Shown here: piece after piece, positions 38,421 to 48,804 of the stretch | How positions within the stretch are numbered: position 1 is the stretch's first letter | How the letters are laid out: every line of letters starts with the position of its first letter | Assembly (NCBI GenBank): GCA_948144175.1 | Contig: CANXME010001988.1 | Span: 558,001 to 622,000 of the forward strand | Direction: 5' to 3' | DNA: 64,000 nucleotides | From: Closterium sp. NIES-65 | Taxonomy: Eukaryota > Streptophyta > Zygnematophyceae > Desmidiales > Closteriaceae | The notes under the pieces: model-generated | Database searches by the model: none | What the model was told of the DNA's origin: nothing | What the model saw: the letters and a program-made list of their open reading frames with translations, nothing else | Made by a program: the position numbers and the translations under genes

Positions 38421-38790
38421 CTAGAAGCAAATCAGGATGATGTTCAGATACACCACTACGCATTTCTCCAGCAGGTGTTGTAGGATATGGTTCATCCAAC
38501 GTTGCTGGTGCGTTGCAGGGCCCGAAATGCATAACCAAAATGCATAGCCGTATCTTGGGAAGGAACGCCGTATTGTGGATCAAGTTTTCCGCCATCTTGA
38601 TTTGCCAGTAACCAGACCGCAAGTCCAGCTTTGAGAATAATGTTGCACCACGCATTTAATCCATGAGTTTGTCTGTGCACGGTATCAGAGATTTGTTTTC
38701 TGAAGGGCGTTGACTATCCTTGATGCGAGGCCCAGTCGTGGCTGTACCTGCTTGCGTGAGAGCACGGCGATAGCGGCTTCTAGTACGCTA
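38421..38790 (-). pseudogene. Ty3/gypsy RT fragment (upstream half)
   Basis: The minus strand reads LMD, a stop, then [20 protein letters not shown], the most typical gypsy RT motif. [13 protein letters not shown] follows, and [10 protein letters not shown], which corresponds to the catalytic VYLDDIL with D changed to N. The RT continues at 31100 after the E5 insertion. Upstream, near 38710, is a degraded VNALQKTNL block (VDYRALNKxT). It ends at or near the MITE at 38792. Confidence 0.85.
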
Positions 38791-38791
38791 A

Positions 38792-38947
38792 TGGCGTATT
38801 CCTCCGGCCTCTTATCACACACACCTCTTATCAGATTTGTGTGGTTAAATCTGTTTTAGAGCGATAAATTGTGATTACGTGCGTTAGAGAGTGGTGCGAC
38901 GCGAATTTGAGAAGGTTTTCCTGATAAGAGGCCGTAGGAACACGCCC
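38792..38947. mobile_element. MITE-like element, PIF/Harbinger type (candidate)
   Basis: 156 bases with imperfect terminal inverted repeats of about 27 bases (left: GGCGTATTCCTCCGGCCTC; right, reverse complement: GGCGTGTTCCTACGGCCTC), flanked on both sides by TAA (38789-38791 and 38948-38950). A GGGC-type end and a three-base TAA/TTA duplication are typical of PIF/Harbinger elements. There is no ORF. It could also be a chance foldback. Confidence 0.55.
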
Positions 38948-38950
38948 TAA

Positions 38951-39095
38951 TTGACGTATATTCCTTCAAAGGAAAATCCAAAGAATCAAGAGGGGCTGGC
39001 TTTGTAGCGGAAAAGGGCGCAGTCTGAAAAGGATGGTGGCTCTGAATACAAAGTGTTACGAGTGCATTTGAATGAAGTGAGTGAGAATTACACCA
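38951..39095. other. Unassigned sequence left of E8
   Basis: Moderately AT-rich DNA with no ORF or repeat that I recognise. Together with 45864-46473 it is the pre-insertion site of E8 and may be genuine non-transposon DNA. Confidence 0.4.
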
Positions 39096-39702
39096 TGTTA
39101 GAGTGAGGATCTTGGATAGGATAGGAATGCTTTGAAAGAGATTGGTAGCGGAATTCTTGTTGTAAGAACTCAGATCATAGTGAATGTAAATGTCCAAGTT
39201 GATTAAAAGATAGAATACAAGGGATATAAATAGTCCTAACTAGCCATGTACTCTAAGGGGTACATTCCCTTATTATAACTGCTTTACAGGCATTTCTACA
39301 GTGATTCTGATGTGAAGAATGAGGAAATGTGAAATGAGAGAAGAGGGGGTTCACTAGCAAACATTGGCATACATATAGCAAACCCTTAAGGGTTGTACTC
39401 ACTATAGAGTACCCCATTGCAGACTAGAGAAACATAATATTCTGACATCTGATTGTTGTACTACCTTCTTGTTACTGAGTCGCTGCGTGTAACCTGTACG
39501 GTTACGCCTGTTGCTATTCCTTGATTGTAAGTCAAGCATCGGTCCAGATGGCCAACAGTCGCGACAGTTGACTCTTGCGACTGTTGACCTTCCTGCCCTC
39601 GATACGGGCTGATCCGATACTGCGGTTGTTGCTGCTCCGACAGAGTCAGGTGCGATTAGCACCTACGGGAATGCTAAGTATAATTCCCTTCACACTCCAA
39701 CA
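39096..39702 (-). repeat. 3' LTR of E8 with nested solo LTR
   Basis: Sense strand TGTTGGAGTGTGAAGGG to CTCACTCTAACA. Without the 137-bp solo LTR and its 5-bp duplication it is 465 bp, against 474 bp for the 5' LTR. Confidence 0.93.
39311..39447 (-). mobile_element. E9: solo short LTR (137 bp) in the E8 3' LTR
   Basis: Sense strand TGTCAGAATATTATG to TTCTTCACA, duplication tctga on both sides (39306-39310 and 39448-39452). Related to the E10 LTR: the GGGGTACTCTATAG block, GAGTACA and the TAGGGTTTGCTATATGTA-like core are shared. Confidence 0.92.
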
Positions 39703-39709
39703 CTCCCCT

Positions 39710-42214
39710 TCATTCCTGGAGGTGCGCCACGTGGCTCTTGCGAGTGACTCTGCACAGGTCCGAGTAGTACTGAAACTTCTGACGTGGCAGTTTATTCGTG
39801 AGGAAATCGGCTGCCATTTCGCCAGTTGGACAGTAGGTGAGCTGGACCTTCCCCTTGTCGATTTCGTCCTTCACGAAGAAGTAACGCAGAGCAATGTGTT
39901 TCGTGTGGTTGACGAAGCCTGGCTTGTTTGCGATTTTGATCCCGCTGTGGTTGTCGCAGAGTAACTTGAATGACCTGTTCATCGCCGTTTTTGTTTATTG
40001 TAGGAGCTCTGTGAGATAGAGTCCTTCGCGAACTGTTGCACTTGCTGCGATGAATTCCGCTTCTGCTGACGAGAGGGCGATGAGTTCTGGCTTGTTGGAG
40101 TTCCAGGAGATGGTTCCTGCAGGCTCAAGTTAAAAAATGAAGCCTGTGCGGGACCTCCTGTTGTCTGCGTCCCCAGCGTGGTCAGCATCCACATAGCCGG
40201 TGAGTTGTAGTGGAACTGTTAAGTTGGCCTTGTAGGTGAGGCCGACGTCAGGCGTAGAGATGAAGTACTGTAAGGCGCGCCGCAGGTCTGCTAGGTTCTC
40301 CCTTTCAGGTCGGCGCAGGTACTGGGCGAGCTGGCTGGCGATGTAGGATAAGTCCGGGCAGCATGTGACGGCGAGGAACAGTAAACATCCGAGCTGCTGT
40401 TGGTAGAGACGGTGATCAGCCGGTGAGAGCGGAGTAATGTCGGGCTCGTGGTTAGGCGGAGGAATGCGAAACGGGGTAGTGACGCCGACGGGAGCTATCC
40501 CGAACTTCTTAGCAAGGGTCTCGGCGTATTTCGCGGCAGAGAGGTGGATTGTATCCACAGTTTGGGTGACGTTGAGCCCGAGGAATTGGGTGACTTCATG
40601 GTCGATGGTCACTTCTAGCTTCTCCTGAATCTCGCGTTTGAAGCGATCGAGTAGGTCTGTGTCGTCTCCGGTGTAGAGGAGGTCATCGACGTAGGCGACG
40701 AGCAGGATGAAGTGGCCGCGGGATTTGAGGCGGTACATCCCCTGGTCGTGGGGAAGTTGCTAGAAACCGAGCTCGATAAGGACGCCGTGAAGATGCTGCT
40801 GCCACAAGCGTGATGCCTGCTTGATCCCGTACAAGGACTTTTGAAGGAGACAGATGGCGTTGCCTTCTTCCTCGAATGCGTGTGGCTGCTCGACGTAGAT
40901 GATGGCGTTGACGATCGCGTAGAGGAACGCGTTGGAGACGTCGATTTTGCGGAGTGGGCGCTGTTTCACGGCGCCGATGCAAAGAAGGATGCGCACTGAG
41001 GTATGATGACCGACAGGTGCGAATGTCTGGTCGTAGTCCATAAATTGTGTTTGCTCGAATCCGCGAACCACCCAGCGTGCCTTGAATTTTTCAACCATTC
41101 CGTCCGCGAGAGTCTTGATGCGGAAGACCCACTTTCCTGTAAGGATTTTCCTCCCCTTCGCGTGGCGGCGTGGTACCAGCTTCCAGGTGCTGCGACGTTG
41201 GAGTGCAGCGACTTCTCCGGCCATGGCGGCTCTCCACTTCTCGGCATCAGGCCCGTTGAGAGCCTCAAAAACGGTGGTGGGCTCGACCAGCTGCTGGTTA
41301 CCCCGTACGCCGACAGCGAGGCCGAGGATGCGAAGGCCCGTGAGGTTGGATTCGGCTGTGGTGGTAACTTCGACCACGTCGTCGTCGTCGCCAGGGATGT
41401 CGCGAAAGGTGTCGCGGGAGGAGTCGCAAGTTGGATCTTCGTTCATGGGTGAGTGGATTTCTGCACTTGCATAATCGTGCTGTGCCTGTACTGCTTCATG
41501 AGGATCAATGTTTGTTGGGAAGTATGCAGGAGTGCCGAACTGCTCCGTAACGGGGATGAAGGGTGCCTCGTCTGCCACGTCTGCTGCTGGCTCATCCGGT
41601 TGTTCTCCCGCCACATCGACGTCGTCCTCGTCATTGGTGTAGCTGTGCTGTCCTTGAAAAATGTTGTCTGGTGCATTCTGTGCAGTGCGGTGCTGGCGGT
41701 ACAGTGGCAGGGTCATTCTTTCGTAGAAGATGCAGTCACGTGAACGCGTGAGCTGGTGGGTGGCGAAGTCCAGGGTTGTCCACGCGTGGTATTTGGATTC
41801 GATTCCGAGGTGAATGCCCCAGCGAGCGCGATCTTCAATTTTTCCTGTTCGGGCAGTGTGAGGGCGGTATTGTACCATGCACCCGAAGACTCGCAGCATG
41901 CGTGTGTCAGGGTGTTTTCCAGTCCACTCCTTGAAAGGTGAAGTGTTGTTGGGCAGTGCCTTCGAGGAGAGCATGTTGTGCAGCCGAACTGCATGCGCCA
42001 TCGCGAAGGGCCAATACTTGGTTGGCACAGCCGACTGCTTCATGAGGGCTTGCATTTTTGTCGCGAGGCTCCTGTTGGTTCTCACGGCCAATCCCTGCTG
42101 TTCGTGGGCGTAAGGCAGAGAGATCATCCTCTTGATCCCCTTATGCTTGCATAGGGTTTTGAAGTCGTCCGACATGTACTCCAGAGCTCCATTTGTCTGG
42201 AACGCTTTCAGTTT
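39710..42214 (-). pseudogene. E8 integrase C-terminal half, RT and RNase H (4 in-frame stops)
   Basis: Same frame as the upstream part, after a TAA at 42215-42217. Integrase: FQTNGALEYMSDDF (second acid region), the HEQQGLAVRTNRS motif (NGxxER replaced), WPFAMAHAVRLHN. Then RT: TGKWVFRIKTLADG, the FAPVGHHTSVR block, VSNAFLYA, SLYGIKQASRLW, TAG at 40760-40762, YVDDLLYTGDD and the CPDLSYIASQL block. A TAA lies at 40130-40132 and another at 39995-39997. RNase H: YVDADHAGD, SSAEAEFIAAS, CDNHSGIKIANKPG, AADFLTNKL. Terminal TGA at 39710. The integrase E of GxAER appears changed, so inactivity is not only due to stops. Confidence 0.88.
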
Positions 42215-42217
42215 TTA

Positions 42218-43726
42218 CCCGTCGCTTTGATTTTCTGCCATGGCGAGCCAGACTTCGAAACAATAGTAGGCAAGGTAGCGGTCCTTGACGTTCACGGCCC
42301 AGACAAAGCGTGTGCCGGCGTCGATGAAGGTAAGGGTGTACTGCTCCCCTCCGACTCCTTTCACCGTGAGCACCAGGAAGTCGCTATTAACCTTCTCCAG
42401 CGGTTTGTATCGTTCGGCTCCAGGAATCTTTTCGGCGAAGGGTGTGTGGCGGAGCGCGGCTGCCGGGCAGACGGTGCAGGTAGGTAGGTCGGTTCGTGGT
42501 TTCAACAGCTTTCCATCGAGCAGCAACAGTGCGCCTGTCGCAAAAACATTTGCGTTGATGCAGTTGTTGAGCACTTCGATTGATGGGTGTCCCATGCGTT
42601 GATGCCAGATGTCTCCGTCGGCCCGATATCCCTTATTGCGCGCGTACAGCTCCTTCTCTCGTGCTAATATCTCCTCATGTGTTTCTTGCCTTGTTTCATC
42701 CGCAGGTTCGTCGGCTACGGTGACTTGAACTGCCGCTGCTTGGATTGTCATGCCGTGATATGCTCCGCTGGTGTCGCAGATGGTGAAAGTGTCCATCGTT
42801 ACCGGTAGCTCCAGTGGCTTCTCAGGGGGCGGGGGCGAGGCTCGTATGCGACGATTATCCGGTTGTGTAATTTCTCCTTCCTCGAAGTCGGTATCGCCAA
42901 TCGTCACTCCCCTTGTCTCGAGGCGAATGTAATCCCTGCCGTCCGTCGTGATGGGAATCAGGTGAGGTCCGTATTCTGTCAGTAACTCTTCCTCCTCTGC
43001 TTCTGGTGCCTCTTCAGTAATTTCCAGTTCTCCTGCTGCTTCTTCTGCAGGTACTTCGGCGATCCTTCCCCATCCAGTTTCAGCTGCGATGGCTCCGCCC
43101 AGCATGGTGTTCTCCGTGACCCAGCACATATCGATTGCGTCCCATCCTTCAGTTGTGTTCCAACTGGTGGGACGTTCAACAGGCGGCTAGAAGGTTTGTG
43201 TATTTGTCGGTTCAGTTGTTCTGACTGCCGTTTCTGACGTGATCTCCTCTCCTTCTTCCACTGCTTGCGGTCCTGTTTCTGCAGGGTTTGTTGTTAAGGC
43301 GATGGGTACGGCAAGGGCGCGGAAGGTTCCGTCGAGGCCGGGTTGCTGATAATCGGTTTCTTCTGGGTGGCTCCACCTTGGCGGCGATGGGTGGCCCGGA
43401 GGGTCAAGGACAAGGATGTGTTCGTTGTCCCCAGAGGTTCTGGGTGACTCGAAGTCAAGCACGAACACGCCTTCCACACTTGTTGCCTTTCCGATGAAGA
43501 TGCCGTTGTAGATTAACTGCATCTCGTCTTCTGTTGTTTGCAGGCCAACCCCACACTTCATCAGCTAATGGAGGGACAAGAGGTTGTACCGGGGTTCCGG
43601 CACGATGCGAACATCGCTTATGTGGATGCAGTAGCCGGTGTCGTGTGACTCCAGTTGCACTTGTCCGCGGCTGCTGGCGTAGATGGTTTGACTGTTGGCG
43701 ACCGTGATTTCCACTCCGTTGGAGAG
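42218..43726 (-). pseudogene. E8 protease C-terminus, pre-integrase and integrase N-terminus (in-frame stops)
   Basis: Continues in the same frame from the TGA at 43727-43729. It contains EPRYNLLSLH followed by TAG (43565-43567; Gln would fit), a TAG at 43187-43189, a long acidic/Glu-rich insert, the pre-integrase zinc block WHQRMGHPSIE...CTVCPAAALRH, and the integrase start VNSDFLVLTVKG with FIDAGTRFVW. The frame meets TAA at 42215-42217. The Glu/Asp-rich spacer of about 100 residues between protease and zinc block is longer than usual for copia. Confidence 0.82.
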
Positions 43727-45280
43727 TCACTCTCTTTTGAGGATGACTCTGATGACTTGTTGTCCGCAGCAGCTATCCAGGTACCATGTGTTGACTTCTT
43801 TTCTTGCCTTGGCCAGATTGGCAAGTCTTGGGGTGATGTGATGCTCCATGTCATTATCGTTTTCGTAGTCGTAGTAACATCCTTCCTCGTCATATGCGAT
43901 GCGTGCAGGTGGCGACTCCTGGATCCACTCCGGCGCTTCCCAGTCAAACTGCATCCGTCCGACCGTCAACTCGTCGTAGGTTGGATCGTTCTCTTCTTCT
44001 TCTTCGACTGATCCTTTGGGCCGCTCCTGAGGCGGGTCTGCGAACATGTCTTCCCAGCTGTGGAAGAAGTGGTAGTGGCGGTTAGGGCGAGGCGGTCCAC
44101 GACGCACCATGCAAGTCAAGACCTTGCTTTTGCCCTTGTCGCTTGTGTTCGCAGAGAGACGCGCCGGAGCTTGGGACGTGCTGGCGATGGCTGGCGGCGA
44201 CACGGTTTGGTTGCGCGCTGCGGCTCCTCCTTGCTGGTGAGCAGCGGCACCCTTCTGGTTGTTGTTGTTACCGTTCAGCTTCCAACAGTCTTGAATCATG
44301 TGCCCAGTCTTCTTGCAGTATTTGCAGAAGAGTCTTTTCTTGTCTGGTGGCGCTTGTGCGTAGAATGCGATTTTCTCCTTCAAGTTGCCTCTTTCGTTGT
44401 ACAGGTCGATCTCCTTTTGTTCGGAGAGGAGCGTAGAGCAGAGGGCGGTTTCACTGAGGGTTCCTTGAGTGCGAAGGAGCGACTTACACTGGCACCATTC
44501 TGGGCTCAATCCAGCGAGAATGATTGTGACGAACATGTCGTAAGGGAAGTTGCCGCCGCTTTTCCTGAACTAATCTCTCAGGTTCCTGCAGCGGTTGATG
44601 TATGGTCCGGCCTTTTTGTCGGGAAACATCTTGACATTGTTCAGCTGGTTAAGCAGGCGTCTGAGTGTCACCGAATCTATTGCCATGTGGCATGTGCGTA
44701 GGTGTTCCCAAGACTGCTGCGCGGGTGCCCACTCATTTTTTAAGGGGCGAATGCTCAGCTGTTCTTCGGGCGACAGGTTCCGGATCAGGACGGTGAAGGC
44801 CAGGAGCGATTCGTTGTAGTATTGCGTCTTCTCTTGAGGTGAGTCGTTTGCTGGAAAAGCATATGATCCGTCGTAGTACATCCAGATCTGAGCGCCCTGA
44901 GCTAGTAGCTCGAATTCGAAGCTCTAGGTGTAGAATTCTTGTCCATCGAAGGGCTTGGTCGTCATGAGCTTCGATGTAGAGAGGAACTTGCTTTGCATTG
45001 AAGCCATTGCCTCGTAATGTGTTTGTTGTGCTTGAGCAGATCCTTGAGCTCCGCGGTTATCGAAGGTGAAGGATCGTTCACATCCAGCTCCTTGAGGATC
45101 GGGAGGTCTTCGGGCGTAACTTGAGCCGTCAATGCTCATTGGCCGGTGGCTCTCCAGTGCGCGGATGCGGGAGATCAGCTGCTCGAGGAGCGCTGTGTCC
45201 ACAGTCGTCGTAGTAGAAGCGACATTGGTGGACGGTTGCACTGGATTTTCTCCAACCTATCCGCAGTCTGCGCCTTGCAT
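43727..45280 (-). pseudogene. E8 gag and protease active site (in-frame stops; DSG changed)
   Basis: ATG at 45280 (MQGADCG), then TAG at 45257-45259. The frame continues through the N-terminal segment (LLEQLISRIRALESH), TAG at 44924-44926, the UBN2-like Gag (SFEFELLAQGAQIWMYYDGSY...), TAG at 44570-44572, and the zinc knuckle C-KYC-KKTGH-MIQD-C at about 44320-44280. The protease site reads WYLDSCCGQQV instead of DSG, so the catalytic loop glycine is replaced by Cys. TGA at 43727-43729. No frameshift is seen across the whole gene. Confidence 0.87.
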
Positions 45281-45370
45281 GTCGATTCCCTTGATGTTGT
45301 TGTTGATGTTGGGATTTATTTATGAAGAAGCTTTGTTGGAAGCCCCTTTAGCAGATCCTATAATCCAGAC

Positions 45371-45384
45371 TAGCTCTCATACCA
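45371..45384 (-). promoter_or_regulatory. Primer-binding site of E8
   Basis: TGGTATGAGAGC on the sense strand, immediately after the LTR. It differs by one base from the tRNA-Met-type site of E3. Confidence 0.8.
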
Positions 45385-45858
45385 TGTTAGAGTGAGGATC
45401 TTGGATAGGATAGGAATGCTTTAAAAGAGATTGGTAGCGGAAGTCTTGTTGTAAGAACTCATATCATAGTGAATGTAAATGACCAAGTTGATTAAAAGAT
45501 AGAATACAAGGGATATAAGTAAACCTGACTAGCCATATACTCTAAGGGGTACATCCCCTTATTATAACTGCTTTACAGGTATTTCTACAGTGACTCGGAT
45601 TGTTGTACTACCTTCTTGTTACCGAGTCGCTGCATGTAACCTGTACGGTTACGCCTGTTGCTACAGTATTCCTTGATGGTAAGTCAAGCGTCGGTCCAGA
45701 TGGTCAACAGTCGCGACAGTTGACTCTTGCGACTGTTGACCTTCCTGCCCTCGATACTGGCTGATCCGATACTGCGGTTGTTGCTGCTTCGACAGAGCCA
45801 GGTGCGATACTACTGCACCTACAGGAATGCTAAGTATAATTCCCTTCACACTCCAACA
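45385..45858 (-). repeat. 5' LTR of E8 (474 bp)
   Basis: Pairs with 39096-39702. It differs at scattered positions from the 3' copy, in line with an older insertion than E2 or E5. Confidence 0.92.
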
Positions 45859-45863
45859 CACCA

Positions 45864-46473
45864 TAGGGGCAAAGATGATTACAATGTGAGCAACAGCATC
45901 AGCGAGCATTTGAACATGTGAACAGTAACACGCGCATGCGAGCTAGCTAATGCAATGTTGGCATCTAGGCTCGGGCTAGTTCTGAAACTTAGGCTTACTC
46001 GGCCAAATACAGCAATGCCAAGAACGGTTTAGTGCTGTACGCCTTATGTAGGTGCGCTATAAGGAATCCGAAATATCTCCTTACACCGATTGACATTTTG
46101 CTATATATTCGGTCATATTAAAGTACTATTGCTTGGACCCCTTATTGCAACACTCGTTTGCCCGTTCCTTTTCACACATATCAGAGGCATGTGTGTAGTA
46201 CATATGATGCCCAACCAGTGCACGCGAATTTGCCCTGCACTGGATGGAAACGCTGCACCCGAGGTCTTTCCCCCAGCCTGTTGCACCCATGATACAAGTG
46301 CGTCGCGTGGTTACGGACCAATAGTAACGAACAGACCGAAGTCAAACTAAAGAGACTGAAGTCAAAATGCCAACGGATAAGGTTACAGATACTTAATATA
46401 AGCACATGCGAATCCTTTTTAGCTAGCTGCGAATTGCCGAAACTTATGCGAAATGCACGATACATCTTATACG
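45864..46473. other. Unassigned sequence between E8 and E6
   Basis: About 610 bases, less GC-rich than the elements around it. I see no coding domain, tandem repeat or LTR; short open frames here look random. It may be older transposon debris or host intergenic DNA. Confidence 0.4.
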
Positions 46474-46601
46474 TGTCAAACTTATATGCTATAGTCTGTG
46501 TAGGCTGTAGTGGGGTAGACAATATGGGGTACAACACTTTTAGGTTTTCCTACTTCTACCCACCTGTTTCCTAGTGCATTCACTTCCTCGTTATTCTCAC
46601 A
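46474..46601 (+). repeat. 5' LTR of E6 (128 bp)
   Basis: TGTCAAACTTATATGC to TTATTCTCACA. It shares the core TGTAGGCTGTAGTGGGGTA and GGGGTACA with the E5 LTR. It is followed directly by the primer site. Confidence 0.88.
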
Positions 46602-46652
46602 TGGTATAGAGCAGGTTCCCTAGTGGGACCGTTTCTTCCTAAGGGCCCACCA
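46602..46652 (+). promoter_or_regulatory. E6 primer-binding site, stem-loop and GGGCCCACC motif
   Basis: TGGTATAGAGCAGG, then the stem GGTTCCC/GGGACC with loop TAGT (46614-46630; one bulged T), then GGGCCCACC (about 46643-46651), followed by a T tract. Same order as E2 and E5. Confidence 0.8.
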
Positions 46653-46689
46653 TTAATTTTTTTTTTTCCTAACCTGCCCGAAGCGCGCC

Positions 46690-47930
46690 TTGCGCTCTGA
46701 CCTGCCCTACCCTTTCGAGGCCCCTTAGTGGCCTGCCCTGCTCCTGAGGCCCATCGCACCCCCCCCCCCCCCACCCCCTTTGCGGCCCCTTCGAGGCCCC
46801 TTAGCTGCCTCCCTTCGCAGCCCCTTCTCGGCCCCTTAGCGGCCCCTTCGTGGCCCCTTCGCGGCCCCTTCACAGCCCCTTCGCGGCCCCTTAGCGGCCC
46901 CTTCGCGGCCCCTTCACGGCCCCTTAGCGACGCCTTCGCGGCCCCTTTGCGGCCCCTTCACGGCCCCTTAGCGGCCCCTTTGCGGCCCCTTCGCAGCCCC
47001 TTCGCGGCACCTTCACGGCCCCTTCGCGGCCTCTTCACGGCCCCTTCGCGGCCCCCTCGCGGCTCCCTTCACGGCCCCTTCGCGACCCCGCCCCGCTGCC
47101 CGTAGCGGCCCCGCCCTGTCGCAAGTCACGGCCCCGCCCCATCGCCAGTCGCGGCCCCGCCCCGTCGCCAGTCGCGGCCCCGGCCCGTCGCCAGTCACGG
47201 CCCCGCCCCGTCGCCAGTCGCGGCCCCGCCCCGTCGCCAGTCGCGGCCCCGCCCCGACGCCAGTCGCGGCCCCGCCCCGTCGCCAGTCGCGGCCCCGCCC
47301 CGTCGCCATTCGCGGCCCCGCCCCGTCGCCAGTCGCGGCCCCGCCTCGTTGCCAATCGCGGCCCCGCCCCGTTGCCCCCGCCTCGTCGCGACGCCCCTGC
47401 GGGACCCGCGTGGCGTCACCCCTGCCCGCCACGGCGCCCTGCCCTAACCCGCGCACTGAAGCAGCCGCCCCTGGAGCAGCCGCCACTGCAGCAGCCCGCC
47501 CCTGGAGCAGCCACCCCTGCAGCAGCCGCCCCTGGAGCAGCCGCCCCTGCCGCAGCCGCCCCTGGAGCAGCCGCCACTGCAGCACCGCCCCTGGAGCAGC
47601 CACCCCTGCAGCAGCCGCCCCTGGAGCAGCCGCCCCTGCAGTAGCCGCCCCTGGAGCAGCCGCCCCTGCAGAAGCCGCCCCTGGAGCAGCCGCCCCTGAA
47701 GCAGCCACCCTTGCAGCAGCCGCCCCTGCAGCAGCCGCCCTTGGAGCACCCGCCCCTGCAACAGCCGCCCCTGTAGCAGCCGCCCCTGTAGCAGCCGCCC
47801 CTGGAGCAGCCGCCACTGCAGCAGCCGCCCCTGAGCTGCCGCGGAGCCCTCGCCCTACAGTGGTAGCGGCCTCGCCATTGCCGCCGTCGTACGCGTGCCC
47901 TTCTCGCCACTAGTGAGCACTGCCCTGCCC
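46690..47930 (+). repeat. GC-rich tandem leader of E6 (three repeat types)
   Basis: About 46780-47090: units of 10-15 bp built on GCGGCCCCTTC. About 47095-47370: 24-bp units CGTCGCCAGTCGCGGCCCCGCCCC. About 47455-47850: 18-bp units CAGCAGCCGCCCCTGGAG. The first two contain GCGGCCCC like the leaders of E1, E2 and E5. Open frames here are by-products of the repeats. Confidence 0.87.
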
Positions 47931-48000
47931 GTACTGCTGTTACTGCTGCTCTTGCTGCTACTGCTCTTTCTACTACTAGTGCTGCTCCTGGCGTGGCCAG

Positions 48001-48804
48001 ATGCAGCTCCAGCACCGTCCGCGTGAGTCCCTCGCCCACCAACAGCTTCGTGAGTGGTACGCTAGTTGGGGTTGTTAGGGTGGCCGCGCTGGGACTACTG
48101 CTATTGCTACTACTGCAGCTACTGCGGCTACCACTGCTCTTGCTGCTCCTGGCGGTGGCCAGATGCAGCTCCAGCGACGTCCGCGTGAGTCCCTCACGCC
48201 CCAGAAGCTTCGTGAGTGGTACGCTACTTGGGGTTGTCGGGGTGGCCGTAGTGGGAGTCGTCCTGGAGTGAGTAGTTCGGCAGCTGCTTGTAGTGGCCAG
48301 GTGCAGCTGCAGCGTCGTCCTTGCGCGGTCCTTTCGCCCCAGCAGCTTCGTGAGTGGTACGCTCAGTGTGGAGGGTCACGGAGTACTGCTCGCTGTCCGT
48401 ACGTCATTCGCACTGATGCTCGGACTAGTCAGCCTTGCGGGACGTTCGGTCACACAGAGTCCCATTGCTTCGCCCGTCTGAGCGACGCCTGACGTACGGA
48501 GTTTGGCGACGCGGCTGAGCTCCCCGACTGGGTGCAGCTGCTTGGGCAGAGGGTAGATATCTATACTCTTGACTATGATGCTATCCTCACTGCCATGTAT
48601 GCATTGCCTACTAGTGATGAGGGTGACTGTTACCTGTGTGTTCCGCCTGACCCGGGCATTGAGACTGCAGCTCTAGGTGCTGGTGAGGCTGCTGCTCTAG
48701 GTGCTAGTGCGTCTGCTGCTCCAGGTGCTGGTGAGTGTGCTGCCCCAGGTGCTGGTGAGTGTGCTCTCTCAGGAACCACGTCGGCTCAGGCCTTACACAC
48801 CTTC
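48001..48804 (+). pseudogene. E6 polyprotein N-terminal part (finger/LREWYA region), interrupted
   Basis: ATG at 48001. Three LREWYA motifs (about residues 18, 72 and 117) are followed by the finger C-PYVIRT...C-GTFG-H-TESH-C (C-X13-C-X4-H-X4-C), as in E2. Stops: TAG at about 48076, and TGA at 48490-48492 where Trp of DAWR is expected. The region then reads WVQLLGQRVDIYTLDYDAILTAMYALP and Ala/Gly repeats to LHTF, where the ccttc insertion site cuts it. The frame resumes at 60118. No capsid-type Gag domain lies between leader and finger. Confidence 0.87.

Larger units (their letters stand above)
39096..45858 (-). mobile_element. E8: copia element with single-frame gag-pol, many stops (minus strand)
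   Basis: Perfect duplication cacca (39091-39095 and 45859-45863). 5' LTR 45385-45858 (474 bp), 3' LTR 39096-39702 (607 bp including a solo LTR of another family). PBS TGGTATGAGAGC lies directly after the 5' LTR (45384 downwards). Polypurine tract GAAGGGGAG lies next to the 3' LTR. Coding sequence 45280-39710 stays in one frame with about ten nonsense codons and no indel that I can detect. Its LTRs and proteins differ from all other elements in the window. Confidence 0.94.

Noticed and set aside
39710-45280. Stop-codon reassignment (TAR = Gln) as the main explanation for E8
   Set aside because: Kept only as an alternative in the findings. Intact E2 and E3 have no internal TAR, one E8 stop is TGA, and stops at Trp, Tyr and Glu positions occur in sister elements.
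45864-46537. Short ORFs (up to 118 codons) between E8 and E6
   Set aside because: No domain, no codon bias that I can see, and one overlaps the E6 LTR.
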